This document shows positions 1 through 7,187 of a stretch of 9,540 nt of DNA, in pieces. The stretch lies in assembly GCA_030631725.1 (NCBI GenBank), contig DAOVKO010000065.1:1-9540 (forward strand). Reading direction: 5' to 3'. Within the stretch, counting starts at the first letter, position 1. Every line of letters starts with the position of its first letter. Source of the DNA: Actinomycetes bacterium (lineage in GTDB: Bacteria; Planctomycetota; Phycisphaerae; JAACET01). The notes below the pieces were generated by a model. That model had not been told where the DNA came from. It did no database searches and saw only the letters and a program-made list of their open reading frames with translations. A program made the position numbers and the translations under genes.

Positions 1-1192
1 GGTGCTCCTCGAGAATACGAGCGGCTAAATCGCGGGAAGAAGCTACTTCGATATCGTCGGGGACGTCCTGGCCGGCGGTAATGTAGGAAAGGGGAATGGG
101 CGAAGCATTCATGCGTCCGGAAGCCAGGCTGGCAAAGACGTTGAGAACCGGAGAAAGAGAGATGACCTCGTCGAGTTTGGTGAGTAATAACTGGTCGATG
201 CCGAGAGGGCTGAACTTTTCGATGGCGGAAATCATCTGGGGATAAGCGGTGGTGGCGGCGAGGACGAGCTGGGTCTGGTGAGTACCGAGGACCTGCAGAA
301 AGGCGCGGAGCTCGGCGAGGCGAAGGTGGTCGTTGGGACTGCGGCCGGTAGTATCGATGAAAATTAGTGAATGGTCGGTCAGGCGAGCGAGTTGTTGGGA
401 AAGCTCCTGGGGAGTGAGCACGGCAGAGAAGGGCACGTCAATGATGTCGGCGTAAGTGCGCAACTGGTCAACGGCGGCGATACGGTAGGTATCGATGGTC
501 AAGAGGGCTACCGAGGCGTTGCGCTGGAGCTTGTACTGGGCGGCGAGCTTGGCAATGGTGGTGGTCTTGCCGACACCAGTAGGTCCTATGAAACTGACAA
601 TGCGGGGTTTGCCGGGCAGGCCGGGCTGAAGAGGTCCGGCGGTGGGAATCAACTTTTCAATGCGGTTAAGGAGGGGATTGGCCTCGGGCTCCAAGCTGAG
701 GTCCAAGCGGCTAGGCAGGTCGCGGAGAAGTTCGTTGGCTAAAGACTCCCCAATGTGCCTGGCCAGGAAAGACTCGAACAAGGTCCCGATCCCGCCTGGC
801 AGAGGAGTTGAGGCAGGACCCTCGGCAGGGCGGGCAGAAGGAGTGAGTCTAAGGCGGTCATCGCGCAAAGAAGCGATTTTTCCGGGCCTCTCGTCCTGCT
901 CCATCCAGCCGGGGACGTCCGTGGAAGGTAAGCGGACACGGCCGGCGGGTGTGGGTTGGGGCGAATGAGGCTGCTGGGAAGGTGCCGTGGGCGTGGCGGT
1001 GTGAAACTCGGCAGGGGAGGCCAGGGAATCCTCGGCAGCGGTGATCTCGACGAGTTGGTGCCGGGAGCGGCTGAACAGGCCACCCTTCCGCAAGGTGTGG
1101 GCGTTGAGGATAAGGGCGTTGGCACCCAGGTGGGCTTTGACCTGGGCAACGGCGGCAGCCATGCTGTGGGCCTGAAATATGTGGGTCTTCAT
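1..1192 (-). CDS. flhF: FlhF, flagellar SRP-type GTPase (C-terminus cut by window edge)
   Basis: FlhF is a signal-recognition-particle-family GTPase that acts at the membrane to set the site, and often the number, of flagella, usually at a pole. I translated the frame from the ATG at 1192: it is open to the window edge for 397 residues with no stop. The first ~55 residues are the conserved FlhF N-terminal segment (start MKTHIFQAHSM). A Pro/Thr-rich low-conservation linker covers about 55-125, then the N/G domain follows. Visible GTPase motifs are the P-loop GPTGVGKTT (203-211), DTYR (234-237), DTTGR (280-284) and TKLDE (338-342). Few residues should be missing, since the family is commonly 370-480 residues. 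The ATG overlaps the flhA stop by 4 bp (ATGA), and GGAG lies 8 nt upstream, so translation is probably coupled to flhA. FlhG, the usual partner, would lie beyond the left edge if present. Confidence 0.95.
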   Translation of the reverse strand, partial: MKTHIFQAHSMAAAVAQVKAHLGANALILNAHTLRKGGLFSRSRHQLVEITAAEDSLASPAEFHTATPTAPSQQPHSPQPTPAGRVRLPSTDVPGWMEQDERPGKIASLRDDRLRLTPSARPAEGPASTPLPGGIGTLFESFLARHIGESLANELLRDLPSRLDLSLEPEANPLLNRIEKLIPTAGPLQPGLPGKPRIVSFIGPTGVGKTTTIAKLAAQYKLQRNASVALLTIDTYRIAAVDQLRTYADIIDVPFSAVLTPQELSQQLARLTDHSLIFIDTTGRSPNDHLRLAELRAFLQVLGTHQTQLVLAATTAYPQMISAIEKFSPLGIDQLLLTKLDEVISLSPVLNVFASLASGRMNASPIPLSYITAGQDVPDDIEVASSRDLAARILEEH

Positions 1193-3483
1193 GAGAACAA
1201 CTCCAGGGTCTGCTGAGTGAGCAGAGCAGGTCGGTCGGTCGGGTGCTGGGGCAAAGAAAAGCTGGCCAAGGCGTAAATGTGGGCGTTTCCGAGGATTTCC
1301 GAACGTGCCAAGACGGGCAAGGCTGGAACTCGTCCGGCCAAGACGGGGGCTAGGGCGGGGCGAATCTCTGAGGCAACCAGAAATACTAACGGCTCGGGCA
1401 AGGCTGGCAGGGCATGGACATAATCAACGATGTGGTCGGCGAGCTTTGATAAGCAGGCGCTGAGAGAGTGTTGGTCAGCTGCGGAGGCAAAGCCATTAAT
1501 CTGGGGTTGGTGGAGCATGCGGCAAATGGTCTGTTCGGCAGAAGGGTCGAGGAGCAGACAATGGAGGCGGCCGTCGGAGGCGGTGAACTCGCGGGTAATG
1601 ATGGGGGCCAAGCTGCAGCGGACCCGGCTGGTGAGGTCGGCAGGATCGGAGCTGAGAGCAAGGGCATCGCTAAGGGCCTCGAGGATAGACTCCAAATCGC
1701 AGATGGGTATGCCCTGGGCCAAGAGCTCCTGGAGGACCTTGTGAATCCGGGCCACGGAAAACTTGGAGTTGTCGTTGGAGCGATGCTGGTGCCTGGGGTC
1801 ATAGCCGATGAGCTCAGCGACCAAGAGGCCGGCCCGCTGGGCAAGGTCTGCAAGAAGGTTGTGGACGGCCTGGCGGGTGAGCAACTGGTCGGCGTGAGTA
1901 TAAATAATGTGACGAAGATGGCGGGGCAGGACCCGGTCGGAAGAAATGATTGTATATCCGAGCTGTCGAGCGGAGTCTTGGGCACAGTGGGGAATCCAGA
2001 AAGCCGGGCGCTGAGTGAGCGGATCGGTTAGAGCCAAGCCGTCAAGGCGCTCGGTCGAAAAACCGGGGGCAACGGCGAGGAGTTTGCCGGGGTGGATGCG
2101 CCCGCGGAGGACCTCTAGCCCGCGGACTTTGATGATGTAATCGCGGGCGGGTATGCGGACGTTATCGTGAGCAAAAACGCCGGGGACAAGAAATCCCAGA
2201 CGGGCGGCAAGGTCGCGGCGAATGGCCTCGATGTGGGCTAACAAGTTGCCGGGGGCAGAAGTATCGAGCAGGGGCAAGAGAGAAAAACCTACCTCGATCT
2301 CCAGAGGCTCGAAACGAAGATAAGCGGCGGTTCCCGACTGAGGCTGTTCGGCGGAAGCTCCGGTAAGCTCTGGGCAAGTCGGCGGAGATATGAGCATTGG
2401 GGGCTGGCTGAGGTTGCCGGGCCCAGCGGGGGAGTTAGCGGTGATGGAGCGGAACTCGGCGGGCTGCTCGGCGTCGGATTTTCTGAGGCTCCAGGTGATG
2501 ACCAGCAGGCATCCGCCCAGAATGAGCAGGGGGAACTTGGGCAGACCGGTGATCAACAAGAGGGCCAGGAAGATGGTGGCGATAACCAGGGCGCCGGGCC
2601 GACCGAAGAGCTGATCGACCATTTCGCGTCCGAGGTCGCTGCGGCCGGTTGAACGGGTGATGATGAGTCCGGCGGAAACGGCGATGATAAAAGCAGGGAG
2701 CTGAGAGACCAGGCCATCGCCGATGGTCAAGGTGGTAAAGACGGTCAAGGTGTCGGAGAGGCTCCAGCCGTGCTGGAGCAGGCCCACGCACAACCCGCCA
2801 ATGATGTTGACCAAGGTGATAATGACCGCAGCGATGGCGTCGCCACGGACAAACTTTGAGGCCCCGTCCATGGCCCCGTAGAAGTTGGACTCGCGAGCAA
2901 TGGTTTCGCGACGGGCCGCGGCCTGGGATTCATTGATGAGACCGGCGTTGAGGTCGGCATCCACGGCCATCTGCTTGCCGGGCATGGAGTCGAGGGTGAA
3001 ACGAGCGGCAACCTCGGAGATGCGAGTGGCGCCCTTGGTAATGACCACAAACTGGATGACGACCAGGATGGTGAAGATTACAAAACCGACGGCCAGCGAA
3101 CCGGAAGTAACGAAGTGTCCGAAAGAACGGATGACCTCTCCGGCGGCAGTAGTGGCAACGATGGGAGGGGCGCCGTTCGAGCCGGCGGTCAGGATCAAGC
3201 GAGTAGTGGCTACGTTGAGCACGAGGCGAACCAGGGTCGTGCCCAAGAGCAGCGAGGGGAAGACGGAGAATTCGAGGGGGTCGGAAACCTGAATGCTGGT
3301 GAATAGAATGATGGCTGCAAGGGTGAGATTGCCCACGAGAAGGATGTCAATCATCCAGGGGGGCAAAGGAAAGAGAACGACCAGGATGAGGCCCGCACAT
3401 GCCAGGGGAAATATCAGGCCGCGGTTGCGGCGCAAGAGGCCGATCAGGGTGCTTGAAGTTGATGTAGAGTTCAAAGGCGGCAT
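1189..3483 (-). CDS. flhA: FlhA, flagellar type III export platform protein
   Basis: FlhA forms the nonameric export ring under the basal body. Its membrane domain takes part in proton-driven export and its cytoplasmic domain docks chaperone-substrate complexes. The 764 residues are somewhat longer than the usual ~690-700. The N-terminal half (about 20-332) has the eight-helix pattern of the family. The FHIPEP signature lies at about 154-183 (RISEVAARFTLDSMPGKQ followed by MAVDADLNAGLI). The conserved acidic residue required for export in Salmonella (D208) corresponds to D215 in FVRGDAIAA. The cytoplasmic domain runs from ~388 to the end, with LLTRQAV (534-540) and KVLQELLAQGIP (582-593) conserved. 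Extra length sits in a long Ser/Pro-rich linker (~335-388) and in a short polar insertion at ~561-576. The ATG lies 14 bp after flhB, with only a weak GGA upstream, so coupling is likely. Confidence 0.97.
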   Translation of the reverse strand: MPPLNSTSTSSTLIGLLRRNRGLIFPLACAGLILVVLFPLPPWMIDILLVGNLTLAAIILFTSIQVSDPLEFSVFPSLLLGTTLVRLVLNVATTRLILTAGSNGAPPIVATTAAGEVIRSFGHFVTSGSLAVGFVIFTILVVIQFVVITKGATRISEVAARFTLDSMPGKQMAVDADLNAGLINESQAAARRETIARESNFYGAMDGASKFVRGDAIAAVIITLVNIIGGLCVGLLQHGWSLSDTLTVFTTLTIGDGLVSQLPAFIIAVSAGLIITRSTGRSDLGREMVDQLFGRPGALVIATIFLALLLITGLPKFPLLILGGCLLVITWSLRKSDAEQPAEFRSITANSPAGPGNLSQPPMLISPPTCPELTGASAEQPQSGTAAYLRFEPLEIEVGFSLLPLLDTSAPGNLLAHIEAIRRDLAARLGFLVPGVFAHDNVRIPARDYIIKVRGLEVLRGRIHPGKLLAVAPGFSTERLDGLALTDPLTQRPAFWIPHCAQDSARQLGYTIISSDRVLPRHLRHIIYTHADQLLTRQAVHNLLADLAQRAGLLVAELIGYDPRHQHRSNDNSKFSVARIHKVLQELLAQGIPICDLESILEALSDALALSSDPADLTSRVRCSLAPIITREFTASDGRLHCLLLDPSAEQTICRMLHQPQINGFASAADQHSLSACLSKLADHIVDYVHALPALPEPLVFLVASEIRPALAPVLAGRVPALPVLARSEILGNAHIYALASFSLPQHPTDRPALLTQQTLELFS

Positions 3484-3497
3484 AGTATTAGTCCAAA

Positions 3498-4640
3498 CTA
3501 AGTGGCTAAGTCAGCGGTCAAGGAACGTTGCCGGTTAGAAGTCGAAGGGTCAAAGTGCTTTTGAACAGTGGAAGTCTGTTTAAGCAGATCGGCCAGCTGG
3601 GGGTACAATCGCAAAGGAACGTAATGATTGACGGGTACGGCTCTGGCCAGGGCCCGGGTCAATTCAGGGTAATTGAAGATGGCAAGGCGTCGCTGGTGGG
3701 CGAGGATGTGAATCCGGCGGGCTAAGGCTCCCCTGCCCTTGATGAGGAGTCTGACGGGGCCGGCCGTTTCGCTGCGGTGCTGCAGAGCGATGGCCAGGCG
3801 GGGTCCGGCTGAGCTGGGCTGACTGCCCGAGTCTATAAGGACCAGGTCGGCCTGAAGGATAGCGGCGGCTAACCTGGCAGGAGAAGGACTGGCCAGGCTG
3901 GAGCGGCGCTGCTGGGTCAAAGGGCTGCCCTCGAGGTCGCGCTGCTCCTGGCGGAGCTGCTGGGAAGACATGCGCAGATCACGTTTTAGAAAATGGCGGA
4001 CCATGAGATAGTCAAAGGCAGCGAGAACGGCCAAGAGTATGATCAGACGAAGGCCGAGCCCTAAAACCAGTCGGCCGGTGGCTCCGAGCAGCAACTGGGC
4101 AGGCAGGGCGGGCAGGCGAGCAAGGTCGGGCAAGATTGCCCGGATGCTCAGGAAAGTAACGAGGGCTACGAGAAGGACCTTGGCGATGTCGAATATAAGG
4201 CGGGCAGCGGAACGGGCTGAAAAAATCCGTTTGAAACCCTGGGTAAGAGAAAGGCGGTCGAGCTTGAATGCCAAGGGCTCGACGGAAAAGAAGAAGCCGC
4301 TTTGTAGCAGGCCGCTGAGCAAGACGGCGACGGCGATTGTCAGACAGGCTGGGCCGGCAATGAGCAGAAAACGCCAAGCGGACTGGCGAAGCAGAGCAAG
4401 GGTCTGGTCAAGAGAGGCCGGTGAGTGCAAACCGCTCGGCCCAGAGGAAAGCATTTGAACGGTGAAGGCTTTGAGCTGGGCAAATATGGTCGGACAAAGG
4501 GCCACGAGGATGACCAGCCCGGCCAGGAGAACCAGGACGGAATTGAGCTCGGCTGAGCGGGGCAGCTGGCCCGCCCGGCGCGCCTGTCGCCGGCGGAAGG
4601 GTGTGGCCGGCTCGGTGGCGTGGTAAAGTTCGTCGGACAT
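3498..4640 (-). CDS. flhB: FlhB, flagellar export switch protein lacking the NPTH autocleavage motif
   Basis: FlhB sits beside the FliPQR gate and, in well-studied systems, cleaves itself at Asn-Pro-Thr-His to switch export from rod/hook to filament substrates. The N-terminus is typical (TPFRRRQARRAGQLPRSAEL, 13-32), followed by four hydrophobic segments (about 33-62, 88-118, 146-171 and 183-213). FKRIFSARSAARL (136-148) is the conserved cytoplasmic loop, and the MSSQQLRQEQRDLEGSPL linker (224-241) leads to the C-terminal domain. At the cleavage site, the strand ADLVLID (264-270) is followed by SGSQPSSAGPRLAIAL instead of NPTHYAVAL, so the motif is absent while flanking strands are kept. Downstream KGRGALARRIHILAHQ (301-316) and NYPELTRALARAV (323-335) match the family. 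Length (380) is normal and there is no frameshift. The ATG lies 36 nt after fliR, with GGGAG 12 nt upstream. Confidence 0.95.
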   Translation of the reverse strand: MSDELYHATEPATPFRRRQARRAGQLPRSAELNSVLVLLAGLVILVALCPTIFAQLKAFTVQMLSSGPSGLHSPASLDQTLALLRQSAWRFLLIAGPACLTIAVAVLLSGLLQSGFFFSVEPLAFKLDRLSLTQGFKRIFSARSAARLIFDIAKVLLVALVTFLSIRAILPDLARLPALPAQLLLGATGRLVLGLGLRLIILLAVLAAFDYLMVRHFLKRDLRMSSQQLRQEQRDLEGSPLTQQRRSSLASPSPARLAAAILQADLVLIDSGSQPSSAGPRLAIALQHRSETAGPVRLLIKGRGALARRIHILAHQRRLAIFNYPELTRALARAVPVNHYVPLRLYPQLADLLKQTSTVQKHFDPSTSNRQRSLTADLAT

Positions 4641-4676
4641 AATCTAACTGAGCTCCCAGAGGCAAACCGACAAACA

Positions 4677-5456
4677 TTAAGGGCCGAACAAACGGCCCAC
4701 AGACTGCAAGGCCCGGCCGAGACTGCTCTGGAAGGCCAGGCAAACCGAGCCGAGCGAGATAATCAGCACCAAGGTGGCGGTGGAAATCTGGACAGGAAAA
4801 CCGACGGATATCATGTTGAGCTGGGGAACGGTCCGAGCGATGAAACTCATGGAAACGGCAGCCAGGAAGACGGCGACCAGAGCGGGGGCGGCAAACCTGA
4901 TGGCTAAGAGGTAGGCGTCAGAGAGCAGGGCGGTCAGTCCGGTAACGGGCAAAGAAGCAGGGCTGAAGGTTCCGGGTGCAACAGAGCTGAAGGAGCCGAT
5001 GAGGGCGCCGATGAGGGCGCGATGGCCGCCGAGCAGCAGAAAGATGACAAGGGTGAGCAGGAAGAAGAGTCGGCCCAGGATGGCGGAGCGGCCTTCAAAA
5101 GAGGGGTCGAAGACGTCGGCCAGGGAGATGCCGATTTGCTGGCCGATGAGCAGGCCGGCCAAGCGCAGGCCGACAAAAATCAGAGCGGCGCCGAGGCCGA
5201 GAATAAGTCCGACTACTAACTCGCCAAGCAGAGCAGGCACAAAGCCGGCCAGATCGGACGGGGGGCTGAAGGTACCAGAAACCAGGGTAAATAAGGCCAA
5301 GGAGAGGATTACGGCCAGGGCCAATCGGAGGCGCAGAGGAATGGCCGCCGAGCCGAAGAAGGGGGCGAAGATAATCAGTCCACCCACCCGAGCCAAGACC
5401 AAGAAGTAGGCGGGCAGCAGAGTAATCAAGCGAGAGATGTCGAATAGTTCTGACAT
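4677..5456 (-). CDS. fliR: FliR, flagellar export gate subunit
   Basis: FliR is the single-copy subunit that completes the FliP5-FliQ4-FliR1 export gate in the centre of the MS ring. From the ATG at 5456 it is 259 residues, the usual family length. It is very hydrophobic, with about six membrane segments. Family hallmarks seen are the early ARVGGLIIFAPFFGS, GELVVGLILGLGAA in the middle, QQIGISLADVFDP, and the late ARTVPQLNMISVGFPVQI. An in-frame TTG at 5462 would add two residues and leave one base after the fliQ stop. I prefer the ATG, which lies 7 nt downstream of that stop. Neither has a clear Shine-Dalgarno, so translational coupling to fliQ is likely. A perfect 12-bp tandem duplication inside the gene encodes ALIGALIG. 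The gene is followed by a 36-nt gap to flhB. Confidence 0.95.
   Translation of the reverse strand: MSELFDISRLITLLPAYFLVLARVGGLIIFAPFFGSAAIPLRLRLALAVILSLALFTLVSGTFSPPSDLAGFVPALLGELVVGLILGLGAALIFVGLRLAGLLIGQQIGISLADVFDPSFEGRSAILGRLFFLLTLVIFLLLGGHRALIGALIGSFSSVAPGTFSPASLPVTGLTALLSDAYLLAIRFAAPALVAVFLAAVSMSFIARTVPQLNMISVGFPVQISTATLVLIISLGSVCLAFQSSLGRALQSVGRLFGP
4995..5018. repeat. 12-bp perfect tandem duplication within fliR
   Basis: Two identical adjacent copies of GCCGATGAGGGC (plus strand) encode ALIG-ALIG in FliR. The frame is kept, and the repeat lies in a hydrophobic segment. Confidence 0.8.
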
Positions 5457-5463
5457 AATCAAA

Positions 5464-5727
5464 TCATGGCCAAATGAACATTCGGGCGGCGAAATCGACG
5501 AGTCGTGAGATCATCCATGGCAGCAACAAGATGCCAGCCAGGGCCATGGCTGCGAGTTTGGGCACAAAGGCGACGGTCTGCTCGCTGAGCCCAGTGGCGG
5601 CCTGGAGCAGACCGACGACCAAGCCGACTAATAAGGCGACCAACAGAATGGGCCCGGCTATGAGCAGGCAAAGGATCAAGGCCTGGCGGGCAAGGTCTAT
5701 GGCGTCTATGGCGTAATCTGGCGACAC
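5464..5727 (-). CDS. fliQ: FliQ, flagellar export gate subunit
   Basis: FliQ is the small two-helix subunit that wraps the outside of the FliPR core. The 87 residues match the family length (~85-90). Two hydrophobic hairpin helices are visible, about 16-43 (ending VGLLQAATGLSEQT) and 58-85 (LAAMALAGILLLPWM). The central GLLQAATGLSEQTVAFVPKL matches the conserved FliQ loop of the form QAxTqiqEqTLxFvPK. The start is GTG at 5727, with AAGGA 6 nt upstream. It begins 14 nt after fliP and ends 7 nt before the fliR ATG. It is ordinary in every respect apart from the GTG start, which it shares with the three upstream flagellar genes. Confidence 0.96.
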   Translation of the reverse strand: MSPDYAIDAIDLARQALILCLLIAGPILLVALLVGLVVGLLQAATGLSEQTVAFVPKLAAMALAGILLLPWMISRLVDFAARMFIWP

Positions 5728-5741
5728 GAATGATCCTTAGC

Positions 5742-6635
5742 TTAAGGGCCGAAACTCTGTAACAGGCTGCCGGTCAAGAGGTGCCAGCCGTTGACCAGAA
5801 CAAAGAGTAAGATTTTGAACGGCAAGGAAACGAGCACCGGCGGGAGCATGAACATGCCCATAGAAATCAATATGGAAGCGACGACCATGTCGATGACCAA
5901 GAAAGGCAGATATATTTTGAAACCCATCAGAAAAGCGGTTTTGAGTTCGGAGATAACAAAGGCAGGGACCAGGGCCCGGTTGGGTACATCGGCCCAGGTG
6001 AGCTGCGGAGCGGGTTGGTCGGCGCCGGCCAACACGGGCTCGGGCTCGGAACGCAGGCCGGTGTGCTCAATGAACATCCAGACGTCGGCCCCGTTGTGGT
6101 AAGTGTCTATCTGGCGGATCATGAAGGCCCGTAAGGGGACCTGGCCAAGCTCGACGGCCTGGGAGCCGGAGATTTTACCGGACAGGTAAGGCGAAAGGGC
6201 CTGGCTGTTGAGCTGGGACCAGGTGGGAGCCATGATCAGGACGGTCAAGAGGATAGCTAGGCCGACGAGAATCTGGGTGGGCGGTAACTGCGAGGTGCCC
6301 AGGGCCTGACGGGTGAGGGCTAGAACGACGATGATGCGTGTGAAACAGGTGAACATGACAATGATGGCCGGGGCCAAGGAAAGGACGGTGATTATGATGA
6401 TGAGTTTAATGAGGCTGGAAACTTGGCTGCGCTCGGTGGCGTCAGATAAGAAGTCGGGCAGTTGGAGGGAGCTATCGGCAGGCAGCTCTGCGGGCTGAGC
6501 TTGAGCGAGAACTACTGAGGGAGTGGATGAGGAAAGTGGCAGAGTGAGATCAGGAGCGGCCTGGGCGGGCCTGGCCGGTCCGGCCAGCAGGGCCGCGATG
6601 ATACATCCTTGTAAGAAAATGACTCTGTGGGTCAC
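5742..6635 (-). CDS. fliP: FliP, flagellar export gate subunit
   Basis: FliP forms the pentameric core of the export channel in the inner membrane. At 297 residues it is longer than enterobacterial FliP (245). The extra length lies in a Sec-type signal peptide (1-27, hydrophobic run then AQA), a ~45-residue Ser/Pro/Ala-rich periplasmic lead, and a longer loop at ~178-215. Conserved blocks are MFTCFTRIIVVLALTRQALG (94-113), PPTQILVGLAILLT (118-131), PLRAFMIRQ (167-175), LVPAFVISELKTAFLMGFKI (222-241) and FLVIDMVVASILISMGMFM (245-263). The end, VLVNGWHLLTGSLLQSF, is classic. The methionine gasket position reads MFM (261-263) rather than the MMM of Salmonella. The GTG start overlaps the fliO stop (GTGA), and AAGGA lies 6 nt upstream, which supports this start. 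Confidence 0.97.
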   Translation of the reverse strand: MTHRVIFLQGCIIAALLAGPARPAQAAPDLTLPLSSSTPSVVLAQAQPAELPADSSLQLPDFLSDATERSQVSSLIKLIIIITVLSLAPAIIVMFTCFTRIIVVLALTRQALGTSQLPPTQILVGLAILLTVLIMAPTWSQLNSQALSPYLSGKISGSQAVELGQVPLRAFMIRQIDTYHNGADVWMFIEHTGLRSEPEPVLAGADQPAPQLTWADVPNRALVPAFVISELKTAFLMGFKIYLPFLVIDMVVASILISMGMFMLPPVLVSLPFKILLFVLVNGWHLLTGSLLQSFGP

Positions 6636-7147
6636 TGTTGATCCTTAAGCTTCTCGGATGGCGGCTCAGAAGAACGATGGAAAAGACGTGTCAGGCCGGC
6701 CAGGGGAGATTGGCCGCGATTGACGGCCTGGAGAATGCGGTCGATCTCGGCGGGGTCGTCGATGGTGGCAATGTGATTGATGCTGGCCGAAGTGGCCCCG
6801 AGCAGAAGCAGACGAGAGCCGCAACGGACCAAATGAAGAGTCTGTCTGGGAGCAAGATGAAATCGAGCCAAGGGCTTGACCGGTGCTGCAACTCCGCCGG
6901 CGGGAGCCAAAGCAGGGAAGAAACGGCGTAGTACGCGGAGCAAAAGATATATGGCGGCGATGACAACGGCCAAGGCGATAAGGATGGTGGCGAGTTCCCA
7001 GCCCAGGCCGCCACCGGAGGAATTACTGTCGGATGTTCTGGGTAAGAGCTGGCTCTCGATGTCTGAATCGGCCGGTGCGGCTAAAAGGCCAGCGGCGATG
7101 AGGCAGCAAAGCAGAGTGGAAAGTATTATCAAGTTGCGGCGTTTCAC
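6632..7147 (-). CDS. fliO: FliO, flagellar export gate assembly protein
   Basis: FliO is a small bitopic membrane protein that stabilises or assembles FliP during export gate biogenesis. From the GTG at 7147 it has 171 residues. A signal-like hydrophobic segment (6-24) and a short polar periplasmic stretch come first. A transmembrane helix follows at about 49-70 (ELATILIALAVVIAAIYLLL), then the cytoplasmic FliO domain. The diagnostic family motif is visible at 99-117 as APRQTLHLVRCGSRLLLLG, matching the usual pattern GPRQSLxLVEVGxRxLLLG. The reading frame stays open far upstream into fliF, but that part is only a shadow. GTG 7147 is the first credible start after the fliF stop, although no good Shine-Dalgarno is near it (a GGAG lies ~25 nt upstream). 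The end overlaps fliP by 4 bp. Confidence 0.88.
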   Translation of the reverse strand: MKRRNLIILSTLLCCLIAAGLLAAPADSDIESQLLPRTSDSNSSGGGLGWELATILIALAVVIAAIYLLLRVLRRFFPALAPAGGVAAPVKPLARFHLAPRQTLHLVRCGSRLLLLGATSASINHIATIDDPAEIDRILQAVNRGQSPLAGLTRLFHRSSEPPSEKLKDQQ

Positions 7148-7187
7148 TGTTGGCTCACAAAAAGAGTCCGTGCTCCAGGAGCAAGAC

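Noticed and set aside
1468..2031. Long plus-strand open frame opposite flhA
   Set aside because: It lies antisense to a strongly conserved part of FlhA, its translation resembles no known family, and GC-rich coding sequence commonly leaves the opposite strand open.
3498..7147. Non-flagellar (virulence-type) type III secretion locus
   Set aside because: FliO, FlhF, a full FliF with two membrane segments and a FliG-like domain are flagellar markers, and no injectisome-specific gene such as a secretin is present.
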